This document shows positions 46,249 to 55,382 of a DNA stretch of 64,000 nt, piece after piece. Source of the DNA: Paenibacillus sp. RC67 (lineage in GTDB: Bacteria; Bacillota; Bacilli; Paenibacillales; NBRC-103111). The position numbers were made by a program, and so were the translations under genes. The stretch is taken from contig NZ_CP125098.1 of NCBI RefSeq assembly GCF_030020805.1, positions 5,603,501-5,667,500 of the forward strand, written 5' to 3'. Under the pieces are notes generated by a model. That model saw only the letters and a program-made list of their open reading frames with translations, had not been told where the DNA came from and ran no database searches. Each line of letters opens with the position of its first letter. Within the stretch, counting starts at the first letter, position 1.

Positions 46249-47127
46249 ATGAAGCTGATCGAAGTAGTTAATTTTATTTCGCGAGGCCCCTTTATTCTGA
46301 ACTACCGGCATGAATTGGTAGGTTCTGTATTTGATAAATTTCATGCTCATCAAGGCATTGAATTGCTGTTCATTCATGAAGGTACCGGTCAAATCGTCAT
46401 TGACCAAACAATTCACGCTATCACGCCGAATACCCTTGTGCTTTTTCAGCCCTATCAGCTTCATCGCGTGCATATGAACATGAGTTCGGCCAAATATGTC
46501 AGGTCGATCCTAAATTTTGATCCGTTATTTCTAGATAATCACTTGAAGCCTTTTCCAGAGCTCAGATCATACTTCCGTTACATTTGGAAGGAAAAGCTGC
46601 CACAGCAAACTTTTAATCAGGGAGATAAAAATGAGCTCAAATCTCTTTATCAACGATTTCACTCCAGACTAACACAATCTCCACAGGAAAGCCGTAACGA
46701 GGAATTCATTATTTTTATAGTCTCGCTGCTCAGCTATTTAAGAGATACTTCTTTGAAGGAGCTCTCCGCGAATAAAATGAAGTCCGTTCGAACGGATCAC
46801 CATACCGAAAAGGTGATGGAGTGGGTTGAGAACCACTTTAGAGAAAAACTTGTACTCGAGGAGCTCTCCGCCAATCTGCATTTATCACCCTACTACATTT
46901 CTCATCTTTTTAAAGAAGCAACCGGCTTTTCAATTACAGAATATGTGATAGCAAGACGGCTTCGTGAAGCATGTTTACTATTAGGTACTACTAATTTACC
47001 GATCAACAGCATCTGCTATGAAATCGGTTTGGATAGCACCTCCTACTTTTCACAGTTATTCAAGAAAAATATAGGCTGCTCCCCAAAAGATTTCCGAGTA
47101 GGAGTTCAACAAAAGTATAAGGTGTAG
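46249..47127 (+). CDS. AraC-family regulator with cupin-like sensor domain
   Basis: 292 residues. The N-terminal cupin (FDKFHAHQGIELLFIHEGTG, then TLVLFQPYQLHRVHM) precedes the two-HTH AraC domain (VLEELSANLHLSPYYISHLF and INSICYEIGLDSTSYFSQLF) ending GCSPKDFR. GAGGGGG lies 10 nt upstream. Divergent from the giant surface gene and the 31-codon ORF, so it is the natural candidate to control them, perhaps in response to plant-derived sugar. Confidence 0.92.
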   Translation: MKLIEVVNFISRGPFILNYRHELVGSVFDKFHAHQGIELLFIHEGTGQIVIDQTIHAITPNTLVLFQPYQLHRVHMNMSSAKYVRSILNFDPLFLDNHLKPFPELRSYFRYIWKEKLPQQTFNQGDKNELKSLYQRFHSRLTQSPQESRNEEFIIFIVSLLSYLRDTSLKELSANKMKSVRTDHHTEKVMEWVENHFREKLVLEELSANLHLSPYYISHLFKEATGFSITEYVIARRLREACLLLGTTNLPINSICYEIGLDSTSYFSQLFKKNIGCSPKDFRVGVQQKYKV

Positions 47128-47265
47128 CGGGATATCACTAGCTGCCACTCAATGTTGCTCTGATGCGGTCATCCATTGAACTGAAAATATCGCACAAAAG
47201 ATGACGGAGCTAAAGGACAGGTTTAAATTGTTTAAGCGCATTCTTCCCGAATTCATCAGGCAATA
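47128..47265. other. Intergenic remnant region
   Basis: A frame at 47201-47287 reads MTELKDRFKLFKRILPEFIR followed by QYKKDQPE. It is protein-like and amphipathic but has no ribosome-binding site and continues from an earlier stop, so it is more likely a remnant of an old gene end than a live gene. Confidence 0.25.
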
Positions 47266-47300
47266 CAAAAAGGATCAACCGGAATAGACGGATTGATCCT
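47266..47300 (-). terminator. Intrinsic terminator of the PhyH-ending operon
   Basis: AGGATCAA and TTGATCCT form an 8-bp stem around a 14-base loop, followed by TTTTTG on the minus strand. It lies downstream of the PhyH stop at 47366. Confidence 0.75.
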
Positions 47301-47365
47301 AACCTATAAACAGGCTGCCTTGAGCAGGCTCAGAGCTGTTTTTTCACCAGACTCCCTACCCAGAT

Positions 47366-48190
47366 TTAGTGTGCATACCCTCCTGTTCCCGGGTCGCCGG
47401 TATAAAGCTGTTTTAAGGGTACCATGGTGTCGCTTGGAACGTAATATTTAAACGGATTGTCGTCAATGATTCCGAGAAGCTGCTTACGGTAAGGGCTCGC
47501 GTCTTTCAGCAGCTTCTCCGAAGCGGCGCGGTAGTCAATCGGACGTATCCAGATGGGACTGTACCCGAGAAACAGCTGCCTGCGTGTATGGTTCGAACGG
47601 TTCGGCGCGCCGGCGTGCCACAAGTTTTGCGGGAACAGGAACACGTCCCCCGGCTCCCCGCATACCTGAATTTCTCCAGGCAGCAGATCGTCTACATTTT
47701 GATGGTCAGGCTGGAAGGGCTTGTTATGAGAGCCCGGTACGATCTTGGTATTGCCCCGGTTAGGCTCGGACATATCGCTTAAGATATAGCAGCTCTTAAT
47801 ATAATAGGTGGATGTGACTCCTCCCAATCGAGGAAACTGAGGGTGCGGGCCATCCTGATGCCAGTTGATAAAGCTTTGCGAGGATGTAGTCTCCCCTTGA
47901 GGATTTGGCCGGCGGATCGTCAGGTGAGATATATGGAGCTGGATATTGTATCCAAGCAGCTGCACCATCAACGGCAGAATTGTCGGTTCGTCAATAAGCG
48001 ATGCAATTTCTTCATGGCGCTCCACGCTGTTGTATATGTTGTAGGCCAGCGACTCGGGCTCCTCGGCAATGATGGAGTCGATAGCCGCATTCAGACGCCC
48101 CACCTTCTCCGGTGACAAGACCCCTTTGAGCAGCAAATAACCGTCTTCGTGAAATTGACGCACCAGCTCGGGAACAGAAGGTTGATCCAT
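47366..48190 (-). CDS. PhyH-family Fe(II)/2-oxoglutarate dioxygenase in a sugar-transport operon
   Basis: 274 residues. Facial triad H111-x-D113 (NWHQDGPH) and H192 (NLWHAGAPNRS); R203/R204 for 2-oxoglutarate. The LTIRRPNPQGE and VPGSHNKPF blocks are typical of the group. AGGAGAG precedes the ATG. It is the last gene behind an Lpl-type binding protein, 60 bases away with no terminator, so it should be co-expressed with the importer. It may hydroxylate the imported compound or a breakdown product. Confidence 0.9.
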   Translation of the reverse strand: MDQPSVPELVRQFHEDGYLLLKGVLSPEKVGRLNAAIDSIIAEEPESLAYNIYNSVERHEEIASLIDEPTILPLMVQLLGYNIQLHISHLTIRRPNPQGETTSSQSFINWHQDGPHPQFPRLGGVTSTYYIKSCYILSDMSEPNRGNTKIVPGSHNKPFQPDHQNVDDLLPGEIQVCGEPGDVFLFPQNLWHAGAPNRSNHTRRQLFLGYSPIWIRPIDYRAASEKLLKDASPYRKQLLGIIDDNPFKYYVPSDTMVPLKQLYTGDPGTGGYAH

Positions 48191-48250
48191 AGATTACACT
48201 CTCCTAAATTTACATTTTATATAGTTAAGGTCACTAATAATCAGAGTTCC

Positions 48251-49783
48251 TTATTTCAAATAGCCGAGATCCTTTAGCTGCTTTTGCGCAGCATCCATAT
48301 AGACTTTATAATTCATCGAGCCCTCGAGTGTTTTAAGGAAGGCATCATATTCGCTGATAGGACGTTTGCCGTAAACAAATTTGGCAAGCTCCTCTTCAAT
48401 GTATCGTCCAGCATCCGTTGCATTATAGCCGTTCGGATAATCGACGAAGCCGACAAGCGATTGAATGCGCGGCTGCTGATTGGCGAATTCAATGAAAGGT
48501 GATTGTTTGGCAAATTTCACCTGCAAATAGTCCATCTCCGGGCGACCTGTGAATTGATACAGCCAGAAATATCCTCCCTCTTTGCCCATTAAGTCGGTTG
48601 GAACGACCTTGCTGCTCTCCAGATTGTAATGCTTGCCTTTGACCCCATATTGTACAAGTAGAGAGCCATCCTTTGTGGATACATAATTCAAAAGATCGAT
48701 CACTTTTTGCAGCTTCTCCGGATTTTTCTCCAGCGCCTTCGGGATTGCATACAAGCCGGCGGTTTTCCCAATATCCCATGCACTGGCAAATTGACCTCCT
48801 GGACCTTTTAACGCACCGACCTGCACCCATTCGGCCTTCGTATTGACGGCCTTGATCTGCTCAACGAATTGATCCTTCGTCATATTCGGCCAATCGATAT
48901 AAATAATACCGGCTTGCCCTTTAATCGCTTTTTGCTGATGCTGCAAACCGGAATTAGCCATCAGCTCGGGATCGACGGCTCCGGCATCCGTCAGCTTTTT
49001 AATGAAGCCGAGCGCATCCTTCATACCCGGATCGTACAGCGAGTTCACGAGCTTCCCGTCCCGAACGTAAAGGCTGGGCGCTCCTGCCTCGAATCCAACT
49101 CCATAAGCGCCGAATATCGTGTTGAACGTATCAAGCTTTTGTCCGGTAAGGCCAAACGTATCCTTTTTCCCATTGCCATCCGGGTCCTTCTCTGTGAACG
49201 CCTTGGCCGCTTCGAACAGCTCATCCGTTGTCTTGGGTACCTGCATTCCTAATTTATCAAGCCAGTCTTTCCGGATGAAGTAAGTGTTGTAAGGAATGTT
49301 TGGCGACTTTGCTATGGCAAATAATTTGCCGTTCATCATCCCCTTCTTCAAGCTTTCTTCACCGATAAAATCCTTTGTCGGCTTCAGCTTATCCAAATAG
49401 GGGGTCATGTCGAGCAGCAGCCCTTGTTCCGAAAATTGCTTTAGCTGCTGCCGATCCACCCCGAATAAATCAGGAAAGTTCGCAGAGGCCATCCGCACAT
49501 TCAGCTGATTTTTGTAATCATCCCCGGAAGCATACACGGTCAAGTTCAAATCGGTGCCCAGCGCTTTATCCAGCTCCTGCTTAATAATATCTTGATCGGG
49601 AGAAGGCAGCCCATTGCCCGTTTCGATAATGTCAAGCTTGATCGGCTTGCTGCCTTTGGCCCCAGAGACACCGTCCTTAGAAGCTGCCGCCGGTTCTGGC
49701 TTGGTGCTCGAGCATCCGGCCAAGGACGAGCCTGTGAGCAATATAGCGGACATAGCGAGAATAAGCGTTTTTGTTTTGGTCAA
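48251..49783 (-). CDS. lplA: Extracellular solute-binding lipoprotein (LplA type)
   Basis: 510 residues, lipobox LAGC (C24). The mature region is the long LplA-type fold: LDIIETGNGLPSPDQDIIKQ, FPDLFGVDRQQLKQFSEQGL, FAIAKSPNIPYNTYFIRKDW and DPDGNGKKDTFGLTGQ. Members bind oligosaccharides from plant or fungal polymers. TTG start with AAGGGGATT upstream. It is followed by a PhyH gene and preceded by two permeases of the same import system. The symbol is by family only. Confidence 0.85.
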   Translation of the reverse strand: MTKTKTLILAMSAILLTGSSLAGCSSTKPEPAAASKDGVSGAKGSKPIKLDIIETGNGLPSPDQDIIKQELDKALGTDLNLTVYASGDDYKNQLNVRMASANFPDLFGVDRQQLKQFSEQGLLLDMTPYLDKLKPTKDFIGEESLKKGMMNGKLFAIAKSPNIPYNTYFIRKDWLDKLGMQVPKTTDELFEAAKAFTEKDPDGNGKKDTFGLTGQKLDTFNTIFGAYGVGFEAGAPSLYVRDGKLVNSLYDPGMKDALGFIKKLTDAGAVDPELMANSGLQHQQKAIKGQAGIIYIDWPNMTKDQFVEQIKAVNTKAEWVQVGALKGPGGQFASAWDIGKTAGLYAIPKALEKNPEKLQKVIDLLNYVSTKDGSLLVQYGVKGKHYNLESSKVVPTDLMGKEGGYFWLYQFTGRPEMDYLQVKFAKQSPFIEFANQQPRIQSLVGFVDYPNGYNATDAGRYIEEELAKFVYGKRPISEYDAFLKTLEGSMNYKVYMDAAQKQLKDLGYLK

Positions 49784-49861
49784 TGTAATCCCCTTCTTTC
49801 CTTCATTTATGAAAGCGGATCGCCCGAGTCCGGCTGCAGTCCGTAGCAGGCTGTCCGACGT

Positions 49862-50722
49862 TCAACCTTTGATGGAACCGAGAAGCATGCCTTTGGTGAA
49901 ATGCTTTTGAATGAACGGATATATGAAAATTATCGGCAGGCTTGCCGTGACGACCGAAGCCATCTGCATCGTTTCCGTAGGGAGCATATTTTCCGCGTTC
50001 TCCAGTGGCTGCTGGGTTAACATTAATATTTCGCGGATGACAACCTGCAGCGGAAATAACGTGCGGTCGGTCACGTACATTACGGCTTGAAAAAACTCAT
50101 TCCAATGTCCAACCATATAGAACAAACCGACCGTCAACATAGAAGGCACGGAGAGCGGAAGAACAATCTGCATTAAGATCCGGAACTCCTTGGCCCCGTC
50201 CATACGCGCGGATTCGAACAGTTCATCAGGCAAGTTCTCAAAGAAGCTTTTCATTATGAGCACATTAAAGCTCCAGATGGCATTGGGTAAAATCATCGAC
50301 CAGACGGAATCGATTAAGCCAAGGGATTTCACAATAAGATAGGTCGGAATGATTCCTCCGTTGAACAGCATCGTAAACACCACGAGCATCAGGAAGATAG
50401 AACGTCCTGGCAGCTGCTTGCGACTGAGCGGGTAAGCCATCAAGGCGGTAAGCACCAGATTAATCAAAGTGCCGATAACTGTAATGAAGACGGTGACGCC
50501 GAACGCTCTCGGGATATTGGATTGCGTGAACAGCTGATAGTACGCCGAGAACGTAACGGATCTCGGGATGAGCAGGAAGCCGCCATTTTTGAGCACCTCC
50601 GAGAAAGGAGTGATGGATACTGATACGACGTACATCAACGGAAAAATCGCAGCAAGACCGGCTAATCCCAGTATCGCGTATACAACCGAATCGATGATAC
50701 GTTCCTCCCAGCGTCTTACCAT
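49862..50722 (-). CDS. lplC: Carbohydrate ABC permease (LplC/YtcP type)
   Basis: 286 residues, six predicted spans. EAA loop ELFESARMDGAKEFRILMQI; TEAP-like segment NAENMLPTETMQMASVV is characteristic of the Lpl group. Its start overlaps the stop of the upstream permease by 7 bases (ATGGTAA), so translation is coupled. Confidence 0.9.
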   Translation of the reverse strand: MVRRWEERIIDSVVYAILGLAGLAAIFPLMYVVSVSITPFSEVLKNGGFLLIPRSVTFSAYYQLFTQSNIPRAFGVTVFITVIGTLINLVLTALMAYPLSRKQLPGRSIFLMLVVFTMLFNGGIIPTYLIVKSLGLIDSVWSMILPNAIWSFNVLIMKSFFENLPDELFESARMDGAKEFRILMQIVLPLSVPSMLTVGLFYMVGHWNEFFQAVMYVTDRTLFPLQVVIREILMLTQQPLENAENMLPTETMQMASVVTASLPIIFIYPFIQKHFTKGMLLGSIKG

Positions 50723-51693
50723 ATCCCTTCACCCCACTTTTTGGACAAATGATTCGAACCGATGACCAGCACCATGCCGATTATCGATTTGAACAGTCCG
50801 ACTGCTGCGCCCATGCTGAAGTTCAACTGCTGCAGTCCTGTTCTGAATACCCAGGTGTCGAGGATATCGGCAACCTGATACACCTGAATGTTGTACAAAA
50901 TATAGATCTGATCGAACCCGGCGTCCATAATATGACCGAGCTTCAAAATCAGGAGAAGAACGATCACACTGCGAATACCCGGCAGGGTAATATGCCAGAT
51001 CATCCTGAACCTGCTGGCTCCGTCAACGCGGGCCGCTTCGTAAAGGGTTGGATCGATCCCCGTCATCGCAGCCAAATAGATGATCGCCCCCCAACCAAGA
51101 TCTTTCCATATTTCCGATCCGACCAGGATTGCTCTGAAGTAGTCGATCGAGGTCATAAACCCGATTGATGTGCCTCCCAGCTCTTCAATCCAGCGGTTCA
51201 CTAGACCCGAGCTTTGCGAGAGCAGTGCGATCAATATGCCGTAAATAATGACCCAAGATAAAAAATGCGGCATGTACGTCAGCGTCTGGATAACGGTCTT
51301 AAACCATCGATTCCGGCATTCATTCAGCAGCAGAGCCATCAGGATCGGCGGCACCGTACCGAAGATGAGCTTGTAAATGCTGATCAGAAACGTATTGACG
51401 AGCAAGGAAGTAACATAAGGGGAGTTAAAAAAAGCTTGAAAATGTTTGAACCAAGGATCTGCCCAAGAACTCCCTAAAATACCCTCGAGTATATTGAAAT
51501 CTTTAAACGCAATAATGACTCCGTACATGGGGATATACTTGAATAGTACATAGTACAGAACTCCTGGAAGCAGCATGAAATAAAAGGCGCGAAACGCCCA
51601 GACTTTTTTCATACCTAGCTTGAATTTCATCGATTTGGACCCGGTTGTTGAGTCGATAGCGGACATATCTTGTGTCGTCAGCTGCTGCTCCAA
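50716..51693 (-). CDS. lplB: Carbohydrate ABC permease (LplB/YteP type)
   Basis: 325 residues. N-terminal cytoplasmic tail, then six spans; EAA loop TLYEAARVDGASRFRMIWHI. TTG start with GAGAGGTGAT upstream. A cre-like site and -10 box lie 50-70 bases upstream, so it may also have its own promoter, separate from the kinase gene before it. Confidence 0.9.
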   Translation of the reverse strand: MEQQLTTQDMSAIDSTTGSKSMKFKLGMKKVWAFRAFYFMLLPGVLYYVLFKYIPMYGVIIAFKDFNILEGILGSSWADPWFKHFQAFFNSPYVTSLLVNTFLISIYKLIFGTVPPILMALLLNECRNRWFKTVIQTLTYMPHFLSWVIIYGILIALLSQSSGLVNRWIEELGGTSIGFMTSIDYFRAILVGSEIWKDLGWGAIIYLAAMTGIDPTLYEAARVDGASRFRMIWHITLPGIRSVIVLLLILKLGHIMDAGFDQIYILYNIQVYQVADILDTWVFRTGLQQLNFSMGAAVGLFKSIIGMVLVIGSNHLSKKWGEGIW

Positions 51694-51742
51694 ATTGCGA
51701 TCACCTCTCTCCTCGTCGTAAGCATTAGCTTCTATATTCGTA

Positions 51743-51761
51743 GTATAGCAAGCGCTTACAA
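51743..51761 (-). promoter_or_regulatory. cre site overlapping a promoter for the Lpl-type transporter
   Basis: TTGTAAGCGCTTGCT at 51761-51747 matches the CcpA consensus WTGNAANCGNWNNCW at every fixed base. TATACT (51748-51743) follows directly and could be the -10 box, with a weak -35 about 18 bases further upstream. CcpA binding would repress the importer and the PhyH gene when a preferred sugar is present, leaving the kinase and regulator genes less affected. Confidence 0.65.
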
Positions 51762-51793
51762 TCGGTTCTATGCAGTGATCCTGCGAAAATGTT

Positions 51794-53593
51794 TCAATTA
51801 TTGCTAATGTCCTTTTCTCCGTAAATATGGGCCGGAAGCTTGATCTGTATCAACGTTCCCGTATGCGGGATGCTTGCAATCCGAAGACCGTATTTCTCCC
51901 CATAGTGAAGTTGAATCCGCTCCTGTACATTCATGATGCCAATTCCCGTAAACCTGTGCTTGCTCGGCGCTTTTCGCCTTTCGGTGAATACGCCCTCCAA
52001 CTGCTGCATATCCATTCCAACCCCGTTATCTCTAATGTACACAATCAAATTGCCACGGCGCAGCAAAGTACGGATATGGATATGCCCTTCTTTTTTTTGC
52101 GGTGCGATTCCATGAAAGATCGAGTTTTCCACCAACGGCTGCAGAGTCAGCTTAAGCATACGGATGGACAGAGTATCAGGGTCGACATTCATATCAAGAG
52201 TAAACTTATTGCCGTAACGGACCGTTTGGATGTGTGCGTACATCCGCAGTCCTTCTAGCTCCTCCTCGAGAGAGACGAATTCATGGCTCTTATCGAAGCT
52301 GAAAGACAACAACCCGACGAGCGAGCGGATCGTTTCACGCACTTCCTCAATCTTCCTCTGTTTGGCCAAACTGCTGATGCAAGCAAGAGTATTGTAAAGA
52401 AAATGCGGTGCAATCTGGCTTTGCAGCATTTTCAGCTCATACTGCTTTTTGCGCTGCTCCATCTCCTTCGTCTCGGTCAGCAGGTGGTGAATCCGCTCCA
52501 TCATCGCATTGTAGCTCTTGGCTAGCTTCCCTATCTCATCTTCCCCCGGTACGGAAATGCTGGGCAGAACCTCCATATCGTGAACCCGGTCCATTTTGGC
52601 GACCAGCTTTCGCACAGGATAGGTTACGTAGCGGCTCATCATGAACGTACTGATACAAAGGATCAGAATCCACACCACTGCGGCCGTTTTATAGTTGTTA
52701 TATAAAATAATTAGATTCTGATAAAAGAAGCTGTCCTCGATGAACGCGATAAAATACCAGCCTAGCCGGTTCATCCCGGATTTGACCGCTATCAGCTTGT
52801 CTTTTGCTCCGTCTATTTGGGTAACCCCTACAGGCAAATCACTGATCCTCGTCACGAAATCCTCCTTCAGCTCCGGAGGAAACAACGTGGTGTTATAAGG
52901 CAGCAGCGTATAATAAAATAAAGGCCAGCTGGAATCGTACGTATTGACTACGTTATTTTTATTGGTAATAATCGTGAAGGTTTGATTCTTGGAATTCATA
53001 AATTGGGCGAGCATGTTAGTCAGCTTGACGAGATCGATCTCAATTACCGCCATCCCCTTCATCTCTCCTCCATACTTGGATGTAATGGGCAGCAGGAAAG
53101 CGACTGTCTTCCCAGACAGCGGCGAATCGTAAGGCTCACTGATCATAACGCCATAGTTTTTGGAGGCTTGGGCGTACAGTTTCTCCAGATACGGGTTCCC
53201 AATAATGTCGAGGTATACCTGCGTGTTCGACATCACCTTGCCGTCCGCTCTTATCAGGTACAGCGTTTTGTACAGTGTGCTGTTCTTCTCGGCATATTGG
53301 CGGAGAACCCGCACCGCCTCCTCCTCATGTTCTTCATCCAGTAAATCTTCTCTCGTAGACAAAAGAAGCAGAATGTTTTGCACATTGTCCAAATAGGCGT
53401 TCAAATACAGATTGGTGCGGTCGATAATGACCTGCGCATCGGACAACACCTGCTTACGGAACAATTGCTCCGCATCGTGCAGGTTATTCCATGCAAGCAA
53501 AGCAAATAGCACTGATGTCCCTGTAAAAAGGAACAAAAAGTGCTTCATCGCCATATTCATGCTTTTCAACCAGCTTATCGCTCTTTTGACCAT
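51794..53593 (-). CDS. YesM-type sensor histidine kinase
   Basis: 599 residues. Membrane span FLFLFTGTSVLFALLAW, a CACHE-like extracellular sensor of about 260 residues, span VVWILILCISTFMM, HAMP (VTYPVRKLVAKMDRVHDMEV), and a His_kinase-HATPase part with SQIAPHFLYNTL and NGVGMDM, GIGIMNVQERI. It starts 6 bases after the response-regulator stop, so the pair is translated together. It likely senses the substrate of the importer downstream. Confidence 0.9.
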   Translation of the reverse strand: MVKRAISWLKSMNMAMKHFLFLFTGTSVLFALLAWNNLHDAEQLFRKQVLSDAQVIIDRTNLYLNAYLDNVQNILLLLSTREDLLDEEHEEEAVRVLRQYAEKNSTLYKTLYLIRADGKVMSNTQVYLDIIGNPYLEKLYAQASKNYGVMISEPYDSPLSGKTVAFLLPITSKYGGEMKGMAVIEIDLVKLTNMLAQFMNSKNQTFTIITNKNNVVNTYDSSWPLFYYTLLPYNTTLFPPELKEDFVTRISDLPVGVTQIDGAKDKLIAVKSGMNRLGWYFIAFIEDSFFYQNLIILYNNYKTAAVVWILILCISTFMMSRYVTYPVRKLVAKMDRVHDMEVLPSISVPGEDEIGKLAKSYNAMMERIHHLLTETKEMEQRKKQYELKMLQSQIAPHFLYNTLACISSLAKQRKIEEVRETIRSLVGLLSFSFDKSHEFVSLEEELEGLRMYAHIQTVRYGNKFTLDMNVDPDTLSIRMLKLTLQPLVENSIFHGIAPQKKEGHIHIRTLLRRGNLIVYIRDNGVGMDMQQLEGVFTERRKAPSKHRFTGIGIMNVQERIQLHYGEKYGLRIASIPHTGTLIQIKLPAHIYGEKDISNN

Positions 53594-53599
53594 CGCATC

Positions 53600-55150
53600 T
53601 CAACCTTTCTTGTACTCCGTCGGAGCGACTCCGGTACGATTGCGAAATAATACGGAAAAATACCGATAACTCGGAATCCCTACCCGTTCCGCAACTTCAT
53701 ATACTTTCAGATGGGTTGTTCGGAGCAGCTCTACTGCTTTATCCATCCGCAGGCGCGTCACAAATTCATTGAAGGACTCCCCAGCCTCCTCCCGAAATAA
53801 GCGGCTCAAATAGTAGGAGCTTAGCCCCACCTCTTCAGCAATTTGCGTTAAGGTTATAGGCTCAGCCAGCCGCTCGGATATTATTTTCTTTGCCTGAACG
53901 ACTTCTTTGCGGCATTTGGGTTGAAAGCCCGCTGCAGCTTCCAGCTCACGAGACATTAAGGAGACGAACTCCATCATGGTATCGGCTCTGAGCAGCTGAT
54001 TCGCAAAATGGATCTCGGAGCCAGAATCGTCCGCTCTTAGCCATTCTTTCCTAAGTGAAAGCAGCCACCCCTTCAATTGTCCTGGGTCCGGTCGCCGCTC
54101 GAGAGCCCAGTCGGTCAATTCCTCACGGAAATAGCGGGTCAGCTCCTGCGCCGTTGCTGAAGCTTGGCGGATACGTATCTGATGCTCTTCCTTATCCACC
54201 GTATGGAGTGGATTCACGGTATTTTCCGCTATACCTTCATAGACAGTTCCGGTATTATCGTAAAACAATGATGACTCCGGCAGACGAATACTATTGTCCA
54301 AGGCGAGCATCTTCTCGATCGTCCCACATGATTGACCTAATACGGCAAATAGACGGATTGGTGCCCCGATATAAGGCAATCGCTTTTCCAGTTCATCCTG
54401 CAAATGGGCAAGCAACCTCTCCAATTGCTTAAGCCTCTCTATCCTGCTAATCTCCGTTCTATCACTGATAAGCAGTAAAAAATCTCCGGTTTTCCCATAA
54501 GGCACCCATTGGGAACGCATCAATTCGTTATTCGCACGTTGAGTCAGTAACGCTTGAAGTTCGTGATGAACGTATACCTCATCTTCCTCCCTCGCATCCG
54601 TGTGCAGCCTTATAACCTGCAAAGGATACTCAAGGTTCCATTGCCGTAAAATCATTGAAACATCTTGACCCGCTTCTTCCGATGCCTGGGACTGGACGAG
54701 CATTCTGGAGAGCTGCCACCGCTGCCGCTGCTTCTCGCTCTGCATGTGATTGCGCTCTCGCATGATTGCGTGGCGAGCTTTAGTGATCACTTGTTCCATA
54801 TCCCTATCCAATAATGAGACTTTGATCAAATATTCCAGCGCACCAAGCTGCAGCGCCTCACGGGCATAGTCGAAATCGCTATGGCAGGTTAACAAAACGA
54901 CCTGAGTAAGAGGGAATTGCTGCTTAATGCAGCGGAATAGCTCCAAACCGTTCATCACTGGCATCGTTATATCCGTGATGACCAAATCCGGATTTAGCTT
55001 CCGGCATAACTCCAATGCTTCTTCCCCGTTCTCGGCCTCTCCTACAAGCTCAGCCTGACAAGACTGCCATGGGAAAAACCTGAGCTCTTCACGCAGCGGC
55101 AGTTCATCATCCACAATCAAAACCGATAGCGGTTCCGTATTCATCTGCAT
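53600..55150 (-). CDS. YesN-type AraC response regulator
   Basis: 516 residues. Receiver domain with VLIVDDELPLREEL, phosphoacceptor in DLVITDITMPVMNGL and K in YLIKVSL (the usual LLKP is altered). The C-terminal AraC pair reads ITLTQIAEEVGLSSYYLSRL and VYEVAERVGIPSYRYFSVLF, ending GVAPTEYK. First gene of the operon, with GGAGG 8 nt upstream. Together with the kinase it probably activates the downstream importer. Confidence 0.9.
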   Translation of the reverse strand: MQMNTEPLSVLIVDDELPLREELRFFPWQSCQAELVGEAENGEEALELCRKLNPDLVITDITMPVMNGLELFRCIKQQFPLTQVVLLTCHSDFDYAREALQLGALEYLIKVSLLDRDMEQVITKARHAIMRERNHMQSEKQRQRWQLSRMLVQSQASEEAGQDVSMILRQWNLEYPLQVIRLHTDAREEDEVYVHHELQALLTQRANNELMRSQWVPYGKTGDFLLLISDRTEISRIERLKQLERLLAHLQDELEKRLPYIGAPIRLFAVLGQSCGTIEKMLALDNSIRLPESSLFYDNTGTVYEGIAENTVNPLHTVDKEEHQIRIRQASATAQELTRYFREELTDWALERRPDPGQLKGWLLSLRKEWLRADDSGSEIHFANQLLRADTMMEFVSLMSRELEAAAGFQPKCRKEVVQAKKIISERLAEPITLTQIAEEVGLSSYYLSRLFREEAGESFNEFVTRLRMDKAVELLRTTHLKVYEVAERVGIPSYRYFSVLFRNRTGVAPTEYKKG

Positions 55151-55169
55151 GATCAGTGCCTCCTTCTCA

Positions 55170-55184
55170 TAAGAGCGCTTTCAA
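55170..55184. promoter_or_regulatory. Possible cre site upstream of the regulator-kinase operon
   Basis: TTGAAAGCGCTCTTA matches the CcpA consensus with one mismatch, about 20 bases before the regulator start codon. That position would block elongation or initiation. Tentative. Confidence 0.35.
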
Positions 55185-55336
55185 TATTGCTATTCATCAT
55201 AGCACATTGCAGGGCCTCAACCTATACATTAAATTTGCTAAAAAGTACAAAAATAAATGACTATGACAGCACTTGTCTTATATCGCTACCAGTCCGAGCT
55301 GAAGCGCTAGTATATCAAGCTGACCAGTAAAAATGA

Positions 55337-55365
55337 GCACCAACCGTCATCCATACGGTTGGTGC
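55337..55365 (-). terminator. Intrinsic terminator of the ABC-2 exporter operon
   Basis: GCACCAACCGT-ATGGATG-ACGGTTGGTGC is an 11-bp perfect stem followed by TCATTTTT on the minus strand, 18 bases after the permease stop. Confidence 0.82.
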
Positions 55366-55382
55366 CCTTTTCATCTACACTT

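Noticed and set aside
47201..47287. 28-codon frame MTELKDRFK... before the PhyH terminator
   Set aside because: No ribosome-binding site and its end lies inside the terminator stem of the opposite gene; kept only as a remnant note.
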